In this document: in pieces, positions 25,341 to 33,685 of the stretch
How positions within the stretch are numbered: the stretch's first letter is position 1
Layout: each line of letters starts with the position of its first letter
Assembly (NCBI RefSeq): GCF_014648415.1
Contig: NZ_BMRB01000004.1
Span: forward strand, 62,001-126,000
Length of the DNA stretch: 64,000 bases
DNA from: Actinokineospora fastidiosa
Lineage (GTDB): Bacteria; Actinomycetota; Actinomycetes; Mycobacteriales; Pseudonocardiaceae
Direction: 5' to 3'
The notes under the pieces: generated by a model
Told to the model about the DNA's origin: nothing
Database searches by the model: none
What the model saw: the letters and a program-made list of their open reading frames with translations, nothing else
Program-made: the position numbers and the translations under genes

Positions 25341-26345
25341 CGCAGATCCGTGCTCCGGCAGATGGAGCGCGGCGGCGGCGCGTCGACCACCCTGGCCCAG
25401 CTCAGCCGCAATCGGGGCATCAGCCAGGTGGTGCGCGCGATCTGGCCCGCCGTCGACCCGGCCCGGCTCGTCTTCGACCTGCTCACCGACGCCGAGCAGT
25501 TGGCCGCCGCCGCCGACGGCATCCTCTCCGCGGACGAGCAGCGGGCCGTGCTGCTGCCCACCCGGCCCCGAGGCGTCAAGTCGATGCGTTGGTCCACAGT
25601 GGACCTGGCCATGCTCGACGAGGTGGCGGGCCTGGTCGCCACGCCCGCGAGGATGGGCCACATCGTGGTCGACGAGTCCCAGGACCTGAGCCCCCTGCAC
25701 TTCCGCGCGATCGCCCGCCGGGTCGCGGGCGCCTGCACGGTGCTCGGCGACCTGGCGCAGGCCACCAGCCCGTTCGCGGTGCGGGACTGGTCGGAGGTCC
25801 TGACCCATCTCGACCGGCCCAAGGGCGCCGTCGAGGTGCTCAACCGCGGCTACCGCGTCCCGGCCGAGATCATCGATTACGCCGCCCGCCTCCTGCCGAG
25901 CATCGCCCCCGACCTCACCGGCCCGCAGTCCTTCCGCCACACCGAGGGCGCCCTCCACGTCACCCGGACCCCGGCGTCCGACCAGCTCGACCTCCTGATC
26001 ACCACGCTCGAGGACGCCCTGCGGCGCGAGGGTTCCGTCGGCGTCATCGCCGCGGACAAGGACATCCCCACGCTCCAAGCGGCCCTGTCGACCCACGGCC
26101 TGTCCCACACCGTCCTAGGCGAGGAAGACACCCCCGAACGACTCACCCTGGCCCCGGTCACCCTCACCAAGGGCCTGGAGTACGACACTGTCGTCGTCAT
26201 CGAACCCACCCACATCGTCGACGCGGAACCCCGAGGCCTGCAACGCCTCTACGTAGCCCTCACCCGCGCGGTGAGCACCCTCCACGTCATCCACAGCGAA
26301 GACCTCCCCTCCGCCCTCACCCCGGAACTGGCCCTCGCTGGGTGA
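25341..26345 (+). pseudogene. 5'-truncated HelD/UvrD-like superfamily 1 helicase
   Basis: About 335 codons resembling the C-terminal half of HelD-type helicases, which clear stalled RNA polymerase. Visible motifs are Walker B VVDESQDLSPLHF, motif III LGDLAQATSP, TLTKGLEYDTVVVIEP (motif V) and RLYVALTRAVSTLHVIH (motif VI). Walker A and the whole N-terminal half are missing. Homology starts at about base 25341, two bases after the stop of the kinase-like gene, so a deletion or rearrangement removed the 5' half. An ATG at 25362 could still allow translation, but the product could not bind ATP normally. Such helicases include HelR, linked to rifamycin tolerance; the fragment cannot be placed in a subgroup by eye. 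Confidence 0.8.
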
Positions 26346-26406
26346 TCCGTGAGCAGACGTCCGTAATGCGTTAGCGGTGTGGGCGCGGACCTGTTAGACC
26401 GGTGCG

Positions 26407-27300
26407 ATGGAAGACCGATCCGGACCACTGCGTCGGCTGCTCGCCGGACCGGGCGGCGCGGCCGCCGATCTGTTGGCCGGGCTGCCTGGCGCGGACCTGA
26501 CGACACTGCAACTGGAAGTGGCCCGCCGCAGGGCGGCGCGGTTGCGCGGGCCGGATGTGTTGCGCCGCTACCGCGCCGACCGGTTCACCGGTGTGGCGCC
26601 GCTGCCGTTCGCCGTGCTCCGGCGGGTTGAGGACGTCCTGCTGGACACCCTGCCCGCGGAGTTCGAGCGGGTCACCCTCTCGCCGCTGGCCCCGCTCGGC
26701 ACGCATTCCGCGGTCGCCGGGCTCTCCCAGCACCGCGTGGTGAGCACCGCCCGCGGCACCGAGGTGGCCGCGGACCCGACGAACGGGCTCGCCCTCGAGG
26801 CCGCCGTCCGCCGGTCCGGACGGACACCGGTCCGCCTCGCCGCCGTCCAGCGTGTCGTGCGGGCGCAGCGGATCGAGGGCGCGGGGATGTTCGCGCACTT
26901 CGGTCTGCTGGGCATGGTCTCGGCGGGCCGCGACGCGGGCGGCCTCGGTTTCGAGAAGACGCACCTGGTCGAGCACGCGCGCTATGCCGTCGCCGCCCTG
27001 CGCGCGCTGGGAGCGGGTGAGATCGAGTTCCGCACGACGGTCCTCGACCCGGCCTTCGCCGACCTGGTGCACGAGCTGAAGGACATCGCCGCCGTGCGGG
27101 ACTACCCCGAGCGCGACGGCGGGCGCTCCTACTACGAGGGTCTGTGCTTCAAGATCTGCGCCTCGTTCGGCGCCGGGCTCGAGGACGTCGGCGACGGCGG
27201 GTTCACGCCGTGGACCCGGACCCTGCTCGGCAACGCCAAGGAACGGCTTCTCACCTCCGGCCTGGGCATCGACCGGCTCGCCGGACTCATCGCGCCCTGA
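26407..27300 (+). CDS. Conserved hypothetical protein with class II aaRS/HisZ-like features
   Basis: A 297-residue soluble protein that I do not recognise as a named family. Residues ~70-160 read like the core of class II aminoacyl-tRNA synthetase-like proteins: a helix ending in a strand (RRVEDVLLDTLPAEFERVTL), then a strand-loop block LAAVQRVVRAQRIEGAGMFA, then HFGLLGMVSAGRD. A HisZ-like or ligand-binding aaRS remnant is possible, but the motif 2 arginine and motif 3 GxGxGxxR are not obvious. It has its own promoter region after the helicase remnant. Codon use matches its neighbours. The function is unassigned. Confidence 0.6.
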   Translation: MEDRSGPLRRLLAGPGGAAADLLAGLPGADLTTLQLEVARRRAARLRGPDVLRRYRADRFTGVAPLPFAVLRRVEDVLLDTLPAEFERVTLSPLAPLGTHSAVAGLSQHRVVSTARGTEVAADPTNGLALEAAVRRSGRTPVRLAAVQRVVRAQRIEGAGMFAHFGLLGMVSAGRDAGGLGFEKTHLVEHARYAVAALRALGAGEIEFRTTVLDPAFADLVHELKDIAAVRDYPERDGGRSYYEGLCFKICASFGAGLEDVGDGGFTPWTRTLLGNAKERLLTSGLGIDRLAGLIAP

Positions 27301-27307
27301 ACACCCG

Positions 27308-27682
27308 TCAGCTGATCGGCTCGGTGGTGCGGGAGCGGGCAAGGGCTCGCCAGGACAGGGTTGCGGCGGTCAGGCCCAGGGCCAGGGCTATGGCGCCGCC
27401 CGCCACTCCGTTGCCGGTGCCGAGGCCGCCGTCGGCCACTGCCAGGTTCACGGCGCCGTTGACGGCGGCGACCGTGCCTGCCACCAGGGCGGCGATGGCG
27501 GCCTTCCGGCCGATCCTGCGGGGTCGGGCGAGTGCCAGCCAGGCGGTGGCCACGCTGGCGAGTGCCACCAGGGCGGCGACGCTGGCCCAGATTCGCGCGG
27601 GGGTCCCGACGAAGGTGTCGACACCCTGGGACGCGCACTCGGCCTGCGTCGTGCAGACCTGTGCGACGAACGCGACGGACAT
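27308..27682 (-). CDS. Small four-helix membrane protein (DUF6223-like)
   Basis: A 124-residue hydrophobic protein. After a short N-terminal segment with two cysteines (QVCTTQAECASQ) come three or four helices (IWASVAALVALASVATAWLA, AAIAALVAGTVAAVNGAVNL, AGGAIALALGLTAATLSW). Glycine and alanine are abundant. The ATG at 27682 follows GAGGAGAA. It is divergent from a NarL-type two-component system at 27888, and a palindrome lies between them. Similar small membrane proteins are often next to such regulators in actinomycetes. The function is unknown. Confidence 0.65.
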   Translation of the reverse strand: MSVAFVAQVCTTQAECASQGVDTFVGTPARIWASVAALVALASVATAWLALARPRRIGRKAAIAALVAGTVAAVNGAVNLAVADGGLGTGNGVAGGAIALALGLTAATLSWRALARSRTTEPIS

Positions 27683-27812
27683 GGGATTCTCCTCATTCCT
27701 CCGACTGAATGCGGCTGATCATGTCCGGCCGAGCCCGCGCCGGTCGTCGTGCGGCTGTGGGCACTTGGGGGTGCCGTTGGTGCGGTAGTCGGCTGCTGCC
27801 GACGCGGTCGGA

Positions 27813-27828
27813 TACTGCGTTCGCAGTA
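27813..27828. promoter_or_regulatory. Palindrome upstream of the NarL-type two-component system
   Basis: TACTGCGTTCGCAGTA has perfect 7-bp arms around TT and lies 59 bp before the kinase start and ~130 bp from the divergent membrane gene. It is a candidate binding site for the response regulator. Further on, TAGGGT (27876-27881) sits 6 nt before the GTG start, indicating a leaderless kinase mRNA. Confidence 0.45.
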
Positions 27829-27887
27829 GGCGGTTGATCGTCCCTCTGTGGGAGTTCACCGCGCCGCTGCCCGGTTAGGGTTCAGGC

Positions 27888-28997
27888 GTGAGGATCGGGG
27901 TCGGGGACTGGGTGATCGCCGTCGGCGTGGCGGTGAGTCTGCTGGTCGCCGGGCTGTCCGGGCAGCACCCCGCCACGGACCTCGAACCGCTCGGTTACGC
28001 GCTGTTGGCGGCAGGCGGCCTGGCGCTGGCCGCGCGGCGTCGGGCGCCGGTCGTCGTGTTGGCGGTGACCGGGGTGTGCGGTCTGGGGCACCAGGCCATC
28101 GGGTTCGATGTTCCGGTCGTCGCGTATCTGTTCGCGGTGTACGCCACCATGCGGGCCGGGCATCGGGTCGTCACGGTGGTGGGGTCGGTGGTCATGTTGG
28201 CCGCGCTCCCGCTGGCGATCCTGGTCTCCCCGCACGACTGGCTGGTGGGGGAGGCGTTAACGCGGTCCCGGAACGTCCTCGAGATCGCGTGGCTGATCGC
28301 CGCAGGCGCGGCGGGGGAGGCGCTGCGGCAGGCCGAGCGGCGGGCGGACGAGGCCGAGCGCACCCGGGAGGAGACCGCGCGGCGGCGGGCCGACGAGGAG
28401 CGGCTGCACATCGCCCGGGAGCTGCACGACTCGCTCACCCACCAGATCTCCGTGATCAAGCTGCAGGCCGAGGTCGCCGTCCACCTCGCCCACAAGCGCG
28501 GCGAGCAGGTGCCGGACGCCCTGCTGGCCATCCGGGACGCCGGGCGGGAGGCGGCCCGGGAACTGCGGGCGACCCTGGAGGCCCTGCGCGACGACGACAA
28601 GAGCCCGCCGCACGGCCTCGACCACGTGCCGGAGCTCGTGCGGCGGGCCAGGACGACCGGCCTCGACGCGACCCTGACCGTCGAGGGCCGTCGCGACGCC
28701 GTGCCCGCCGCGGTGGGCCGGACCGCCTACCGGATCGTCCAGGAGTCGCTGACCAACATCGCCCGCCACGCCGCCGCGGCCACCGCGTCGGTCCGGATCG
28801 ACCACCGCCCCGACGCCCTGGTCGTCCGGGTCGACGACGACGGCAGGGCCACGCCGGACGCGGTGCCCGTGCCCGGCGTCGGGCTGCTCGGGATGCGCGA
28901 GCGGGTCGCCGCGCTCGGGGGCAGCCTGAGCGCGGCGCCGCGCAGCGAGGGCGGGTTCAGCGTCCATGCCGAGCTCCCCGTGGACCGGACGCCGTGA
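27888..28997 (+). CDS. Two-component sensor histidine kinase, NarL/DesK type
   Basis: A 369-residue membrane kinase, GTG 27888. About five hydrophobic segments occupy residues 5-145 (VIAVGVAVSLLVAGL, RVVTVVGSVVMLAALPLAIL). A charged linker rich in Glu and Arg follows. The HisKA_3 dimerisation helix contains the phospho-accepting histidine (ARELHDSLTHQISVI). The HATPase domain has the N-box VQESLTNIARHA and G-box VGLLGMRERVAALGG. There is no large extracellular domain, so it probably senses membrane state or a membrane partner such as the divergent small membrane protein. Its stop overlaps the response-regulator start by GTGA. Confidence 0.93.
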   Translation: MRIGVGDWVIAVGVAVSLLVAGLSGQHPATDLEPLGYALLAAGGLALAARRRAPVVVLAVTGVCGLGHQAIGFDVPVVAYLFAVYATMRAGHRVVTVVGSVVMLAALPLAILVSPHDWLVGEALTRSRNVLEIAWLIAAGAAGEALRQAERRADEAERTREETARRRADEERLHIARELHDSLTHQISVIKLQAEVAVHLAHKRGEQVPDALLAIRDAGREAARELRATLEALRDDDKSPPHGLDHVPELVRRARTTGLDATLTVEGRRDAVPAAVGRTAYRIVQESLTNIARHAAAATASVRIDHRPDALVVRVDDDGRATPDAVPVPGVGLLGMRERVAALGGSLSAAPRSEGGFSVHAELPVDRTP

Positions 28998-29665
28998 TCC
29001 GGGTCCTGCTGGTCGACGACCAGCCGCTCATCCGCAGCGGGTTCCGCGCGCTGCTCGACGTCGAGGACGACATCGAGGTGGTGGCCGAGGCCGCCGACGG
29101 GGGCGAGGGCGTGGCGCTGGCCAGGCAGCACCTGCCCGACATCGCGCTCATCGACATCCAGATGCCGGTCGTCGACGGCATCGAGGCGACCCGGCGCATC
29201 GCCGCCGACCCGGCCATGGCCTCGGTGCACGTCGTCATCCTGACCAACTACGGCTTGGACGAGTACGTCTTCCACGCCCTGCGCGCGGGCGCGGCCGGGT
29301 TCCTCGTCAAGGACATCCACCCGGAGGACTTCCTGCACGCAGTGCGCGTCGCGGCCCGAGGCGACGCCCTGCTCGCGCCGTCGATCACCCGCAGGCTGAT
29401 CACCCGCTTCGTCGCCCAACCCCTCCGCACCGCCACCGACGCCGCGCTGGCGGACCTGACCAACCGCGAACGCGAGGCCGTGACCCTGGCCGCCCACGGT
29501 CTGACCAACGACGAGATCGCCGCCCGCATGGTGATCAGCCCGCTGACCGCGAAGACCCACATCAACCGCGCCATGGTCAAACTCCACGCCCGGGACCGCG
29601 CCCAACTCGTCGTCTTCGCCTACGAATCCGGCCTGGTGACCCCGCGCACGGCGGATGGGTTGTAA
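28994..29665 (+). CDS. NarL/LuxR-type response regulator
   Basis: A 223-residue regulator, GTG 28994 overlapping the kinase stop. The receiver domain (1-120) has the acidic pair D8-D9 (LLVDDQPLIRSGF), phospho-acceptor D54 (IALIDIQMPVVDG), Thr in ILTNYG and the conserved Lys in GFLVKDI. The C-terminal LuxR HTH (LTNREREAVTLAAHGLTNDE, IAARMVISPLTAKTHINRAM) binds DNA. It is phosphorylated by the coupled kinase and probably acts at the palindrome between this operon and the divergent membrane protein gene. Confidence 0.95.
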   Translation: MIRVLLVDDQPLIRSGFRALLDVEDDIEVVAEAADGGEGVALARQHLPDIALIDIQMPVVDGIEATRRIAADPAMASVHVVILTNYGLDEYVFHALRAGAAGFLVKDIHPEDFLHAVRVAARGDALLAPSITRRLITRFVAQPLRTATDAALADLTNREREAVTLAAHGLTNDEIAARMVISPLTAKTHINRAMVKLHARDRAQLVVFAYESGLVTPRTADGL

Positions 29666-29722
29666 CCCTGGGCGGGCTCGCCCGATACCCCAGCAAGCCC
29701 ATCCCCTACCGGAAGGACATCC

Positions 29723-29944
29723 GTGGCCGTCTCCGCAGACCTCGCCAAGCAGCTCGACAAGGCCTACGAGGACCTCACCGTCGGCGAGGTGCTCGACGCC
29801 CCCGTCGCCGCCCTGTCCGGCGTGAGCGAGGCCGACGCCGACAAGCTCGCCGCCGCGTTCGGGATCAAGACCGTGCGCGACCTCGGCGCCAACAAGTACT
29901 TCCGCCTCGCCGCCGCCCTCGTCGACCTCGACGCCCGCACGTAA
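29723..29944 (+). CDS. Small helical protein with helix-hairpin-helix-like segment
   Basis: A 73-residue protein, GTG 29723 with GGAAGGAC upstream. It is almost all helical and acidic. The segment SGVSEADADKLAAAFGIKTV, ending in RDLG, resembles a helix-hairpin-helix motif as found in DNA-binding or ruler-type proteins. No membrane segment is present. It lies 57 bp downstream of the response regulator and could be cotranscribed. The function is unknown. Confidence 0.6.
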   Translation: MAVSADLAKQLDKAYEDLTVGEVLDAPVAALSGVSEADADKLAAAFGIKTVRDLGANKYFRLAAALVDLDART

Positions 29945-29958
29945 CACCCCGGCGGGAA

Positions 29959-30016
29959 GCGGGCGGGGTCCCCCGGCGCGTGGGCGCGCACCGGCCCTGC
30001 GTGGAACCCCGCCCGC
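29959..30016. terminator. Bidirectional terminator-like inverted repeat
   Basis: GCGGGCGGGGT and ACCCCGCCCGC form perfect 11-bp outer arms. The 36-nt interior is GC-rich and partly self-complementary (CCGG, CCGG). It lies between the convergent small helical gene and the formamidase gene. Confidence 0.6.
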
Positions 30017-30026
30017 GCCTGATCCG

Positions 30027-31043
30027 CTACCGTTCCGCCAGGTAGCGCTCCGCGATCCCGCGCAGGTGCGAGTGGATCCCGTCGTAGGCCGTGGCGTGGC
30101 CCAGGATGCTCTTGGGCAGCTTGGCCAGCATCGTGTACGTCGTGTCCACGACGTTGCCCGCCGGGGCCAGGCCCGCCTGGCTGACCAGTTGGTAGGCGTC
30201 AAGGGCGTCCAGGCCCAGCAGGCTGGCCGTCCAGCCCACCAGGTCGTGCTGGCTGATGCGGAAGGCGTCCTCCAGCGGCCGGGCCGACCCGGTCGACATG
30301 AGGTGGTCCGCGCTCTCCAACCGGGGCCAGGCCGGGGCGGCGCCCTTGATCAGGTCCACGACGACCACAGTGGACATCGCCGCCTCGACCGCGGTGCCGC
30401 AGACCTCGCCCTCGCCCTGGCGGCAGTGGCCGTCGCCGATGGAGATCATCGCGCCGGGCACGTTGACCGGGAAGTACGCCGTCGTGCCCGCGCGCAGCTC
30501 GGGGGTGTCCATGTTCCCGCCGTGCGCGCCGGGGCTGATGCTCATCAGCACCTCGCCCGCCGCTGGCGCGACGCCGACCGTGCCGTGCATCGGGTCCAGG
30601 GGCAGCTCCACCTCGAACTCGCTGCCCCGCGCCTGGAACCGGCACACGCCCCCGGGCACGTCCACCTCGTAGAGCCACACCCGCTCGGGCAGGGCGTCGT
30701 GCAGCATGGCCGTGGTGTGGGTCGCGGTCAGCGCCCCGAAGTGCGGGAAGGTGCTGGACACGGCCCAGTCGCGCACCGGCCGGATGTCGGCGAAGTGCAC
30801 CGCCACCGCGTCGCCCGGCTCGGCCCCCTCGACGGCGATGGGGCCGGTCACCGGGTTGAGGTAGGGGAAGGCGCAGACCTGGCTGGGCAGGTCGTCCACT
30901 GTGCGCACCGCCCCGCCGAAACAGTCCTCAGTGGTCAGCTCGACCACGGTGCCCGGCAGCACGGTCAGCAGCGGCTCCCGCCCGCCGAAGGCGTAGGCCA
31001 GCTGCTCCCGCGCGGGGTCAAGGCGCACGACCTCGATGCTCAC
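30027..31043 (-). CDS. Acetamidase/formamidase family protein
   Basis: A 338-residue enzyme of the FmdA_AmdA family, which hydrolyses formamide or short amides to ammonia and the acid. Family blocks seen are the early TVVELTTEDCFGGAV, GPIAVEGAEPGDAVAVHFAD, a metal/active-site stretch SPGAHGGNMDTPEL, and GDGHCRQGEGEVCGTAVE near the middle. The GTG at 31043 overlaps the stop of the amino-acid/amide permease gene (GTGA), so uptake and hydrolysis are coupled. It is the last gene of an operon with a cytoplasmic AmiC-like binding protein and a permease, pointing to use of an amide as a nitrogen source. Confidence 0.92.
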   Translation of the reverse strand: MSIEVVRLDPAREQLAYAFGGREPLLTVLPGTVVELTTEDCFGGAVRTVDDLPSQVCAFPYLNPVTGPIAVEGAEPGDAVAVHFADIRPVRDWAVSSTFPHFGALTATHTTAMLHDALPERVWLYEVDVPGGVCRFQARGSEFEVELPLDPMHGTVGVAPAAGEVLMSISPGAHGGNMDTPELRAGTTAYFPVNVPGAMISIGDGHCRQGEGEVCGTAVEAAMSTVVVVDLIKGAAPAWPRLESADHLMSTGSARPLEDAFRISQHDLVGWTASLLGLDALDAYQLVSQAGLAPAGNVVDTTYTMLAKLPKSILGHATAYDGIHSHLRGIAERYLAER

Positions 31044-32431
31044 TTCTCCTCCTCCGTCCCACCGATACCGGACAGCCGCAGCCCGCGACCCGCCAGCAGC
31101 AGGGCGATCATCAGCACCACCCCGGCCCCGAGCCACACCAGCCCGCTGGTCTGCGCGGCCAGCTTGGCGTTGACCACGACATAGGCGAGGATCGCGAACC
31201 CGATGGCCGGGGCGATCAGGTGCTTCCCCCACTCGCGGCTGCGGTTGCGGATCACGTAGTGCACCACGACGGCCACGTGCAGGACCAGGAACGCGGTCAT
31301 CGCGCCGAAGTTCACCAGCGAGCTGAGCAGCGTGATGCCGTCGTCACGGGACTGCATGTAGAGACCGAGCGCCAGCGAGACCGCGGCGACCAGCAGCGTG
31401 GCGTTGACCGGCACCCGCCTGGTCGGGTGCACCTTGGACAGGAACCTGGGCAGGCTGCGGTCCCGGGACATGGCGTACAGCAGCCGCGAGGTCGCCGCCT
31501 GCGCCACGAGCGAGTTCGCGAAGCCCCACGCCACCGCCGTCGCCGCGGCCGTCAGGATCGCCAGCCACTCGCCACCGGCCACGCGCGCCGCGTCGTAGAA
31601 CGCCGTGCCGCCGGGGTCGCCGTCGGTGAGCAGGGCCTGGGTGTCGGGCACCAGCATCGCCGCCACCCACGTCTGCACCACGAACAGCACGCCGACCAGC
31701 AGCAGCGCGGCCACCATCGACCGGCCGATCGCGCGGGCGGACTCCCGGTTCTCCTCGGCCAGCGTGGAGATGCCGTCGAAGCCGAGGAAGCTGAGCACCG
31801 CGATGGACACCGCGCCGAAGACCAGCGGCCAGGAGAACGTCTCGCTGGTGAAGAAGGCGTCGAAGCTGAAGCCCTGCCCCTTGCCCTGCGCCACCGCGAC
31901 CACGCCGATGCCGATGAAGACCGCGAGCACGATCAGCTCGGCCACCAGCATGATCCGGTTGACCCGCGCGGTCATCTCGATGCCGAGGTAGTTGACCGCG
32001 GTGTTGAGCAGCACGAACGCCACCAGCCACAGCCACAGCGGGACGGCGGGCACCAGCGAGTTCATCGCCACGCTGGCGATCAGGTAGAGCAGGCCGGGCA
32101 CCAGGACGTAGTCGAGCAGGATCATCCACCCGGCCAGGAAGCCGACCGGCGCGCCGATGCCCCGGCCCGCGTAGGTGTAGACCGAGCCCGCGAGCGGGAA
32201 CGCCTTGGACATCTGGGCGTAGGAGTTGGCGGTGAACAGCATGGCCACCATGCCGATGGCGTAGGTCAGGGCGACCATCCCGCCGGAGCCCTGGAACACG
32301 CCGCCGAAGATGCCGAACGGGGCGATCGGCACCATGAAGATCAATCCGTAGATCAACAGGTCCCGAAAGCCGAGCGAGCGCCGCAGCTCCTGCTTGTAGC
32401 CGTAGCGCCCCAGGTCCGTGTCCTGGCTCAT
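31040..32431 (-). CDS. APC-family amino-acid/amide permease
   Basis: A 463-residue, 12-helix transporter of the amino acid-polyamine-organocation superfamily. The N-terminus LGFRDLLIYGLIFMVPIAPF leads into the first unwound helix, and SFLGFDGISTLAEENRESAR is the conserved helix 6 loop. The ATG at 32431 lies 42 bp downstream of a large palindromic operator (32474-32508). The permease stop overlaps the formamidase start. It probably imports the amide or amino-acid amide hydrolysed by the next gene product. The exact substrate is not visible. Confidence 0.92.
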   Translation of the reverse strand: MSQDTDLGRYGYKQELRRSLGFRDLLIYGLIFMVPIAPFGIFGGVFQGSGGMVALTYAIGMVAMLFTANSYAQMSKAFPLAGSVYTYAGRGIGAPVGFLAGWMILLDYVLVPGLLYLIASVAMNSLVPAVPLWLWLVAFVLLNTAVNYLGIEMTARVNRIMLVAELIVLAVFIGIGVVAVAQGKGQGFSFDAFFTSETFSWPLVFGAVSIAVLSFLGFDGISTLAEENRESARAIGRSMVAALLLVGVLFVVQTWVAAMLVPDTQALLTDGDPGGTAFYDAARVAGGEWLAILTAAATAVAWGFANSLVAQAATSRLLYAMSRDRSLPRFLSKVHPTRRVPVNATLLVAAVSLALGLYMQSRDDGITLLSSLVNFGAMTAFLVLHVAVVVHYVIRNRSREWGKHLIAPAIGFAILAYVVVNAKLAAQTSGLVWLGAGVVLMIALLLAGRGLRLSGIGGTEEEK

Positions 32432-32473
32432 GCCGTCCTCCTCGCCGTGACAGTGCGGCGAAGCCTAGACACA

Positions 32474-32508
32474 ATCCTTCCGATTGAAAAGATTTCAGAC
32501 GGAAGGAT
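32474..32508. promoter_or_regulatory. 35-bp near-perfect palindromic operator of the amide operon
   Basis: ATCCTTCCG and CGGAAGGAT form perfect 9-bp outer arms, and inside them TGAAA and TTTCA form a second dyad around AGA. The whole element has 16-bp arms with two mismatches. It lies between the AmiC-like gene stop and the permease start and is far more A/T-rich than its surroundings. Confidence 0.7.
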
Positions 32509-32522
32509 CTTTGTCGGCGCGG

Positions 32523-33638
32523 TCAGAAGCCCGTGATGACGGTGAGCTCCAGGCCGTCGGCGCGGGCGAGGAACCCGCCCGGGCGAGGCGGGCCCAGCGA
32601 CGCTGCCGACCACCTGCCGCCCGTGGGGTCGGCGAGGAGCCGGACGGCCCCGACCCGCGCCGCGGACGCGGTCAGCTCGCCCGCCGCGGCCAGCGCCGCC
32701 GCAAGGTGCACGCCGTCGTAGCAGCCCTCGGCGTAGGCGTCGAGTACCGGCGCGCTGCCGCCGAACAGCCCGCGGTAGCGCTCGGCCAGCGCGATCCGCC
32801 GGTCGTCGCCCTGGCCCGCGAACGACCGCATCGCCGCGTACAGCTCCCCGGTCTCGTCACCGCCCGCGGCCAGCAGCACGTTCTCCTCCAGCGACCCCGA
32901 CAGCCGCACCACGCGCCCGGCCAGCGCGGACGCGGCGAACACGCGGTTGAACAGGGCGAGGTCGCGGCCGACCAGGCTGACCAGCACCGCCTGCGCCCGC
33001 ACCCGGGCAAGGGCGCCCACGATCTCCTCGGCGTCGATGCCCGGCTCCGGGAACGGCACGAGCCGCCGCCAGACCACCTCCGCGCCCACCCCGCGCACGA
33101 TCGCCGAGGCGGCGCGGTGCACCGCGCGCGGCCAGATGTAGTCGCTGCCCACCAGCGCCCAGCGGCGCAGCCCGCGATGGGCCGCCAGCCAGCGCACGGC
33201 GGGCGCGAGCTGGCGCGCGGGGGAGTCCCCGAGCAGCACGACGCCCGGCAGCCGCGTCCCGCCCTCGTGCGGCGGGGTGAACACGTACGGCGCCCGCCCG
33301 CCCAGGGCCGCCTCCAGCGCGCGGTGGACGTCGCTGGTGTGGAACCCCACAAACGCGTCGACCAGCCCGATCATCGACGCGGCCGCCACGGCCACCTCGT
33401 GCGGCATCCGACCGGCGTCGAGCAGCACCAGCTCCACCCGCCGCCCGCGCACCCCGCCCGCCGCGTTCAGCTCGGTGGCCGCCAGGGAGGCGGCCGACAG
33501 GCCGGACGGGCCGGTCAACCCCAGCGCGCCGGACAGCGGCAGCAGCAGGCCGATGCGCAGCGCGCCCGCGTCCGGCCCGGCCACCGCGACCTCGACCGGA
33601 TCGCGCACGACCGCGCGCACGACCGCTGTGGAGTCCAT
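32523..33638 (-). CDS. Cytoplasmic ligand-binding protein, AmiC/FmdD-like (Peripla_BP_6)
   Basis: A 371-residue type 1 periplasmic-binding-fold protein (RIGLLLPLSGALGLTGPSG, AASLAATELNAAGGVRGRRV, VELVLLDAG, ALVGSDYIWPRAVH, YDGVHLAAALAAAG). It has no signal peptide, lipobox or transmembrane segment, unlike ABC-transporter binding proteins. The same is true of AmiC, the amide sensor of amidase operons. It is followed by the permease and formamidase genes, so it most likely senses the amide and controls expression. No AmiR-type antiterminator is seen nearby. The divergent MarR gene might be its regulatory output. The ATG at 33638 faces that MarR gene across a 47-bp gap. Confidence 0.8.
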   Translation of the reverse strand: MDSTAVVRAVVRDPVEVAVAGPDAGALRIGLLLPLSGALGLTGPSGLSAASLAATELNAAGGVRGRRVELVLLDAGRMPHEVAVAAASMIGLVDAFVGFHTSDVHRALEAALGGRAPYVFTPPHEGGTRLPGVVLLGDSPARQLAPAVRWLAAHRGLRRWALVGSDYIWPRAVHRAASAIVRGVGAEVVWRRLVPFPEPGIDAEEIVGALARVRAQAVLVSLVGRDLALFNRVFAASALAGRVVRLSGSLEENVLLAAGGDETGELYAAMRSFAGQGDDRRIALAERYRGLFGGSAPVLDAYAEGCYDGVHLAAALAAAGELTASAARVGAVRLLADPTGGRWSAASLGPPRPGGFLARADGLELTVITGF

Positions 33639-33642
33639 GGAC

Positions 33643-33662
33643 GGACAGTATGCTCGGTGTCC
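33643..33662. promoter_or_regulatory. Inverted repeat in the AmiC-like/MarR divergent promoter
   Basis: GGACA and TGTCC are perfect 5-bp arms separated by 10 bp, in the short gap between the two divergent genes. It is a candidate MarR operator controlling both directions. Confidence 0.4.
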
Positions 33663-33685
33663 AACCCCCCGGCGAAGGGCATGTC

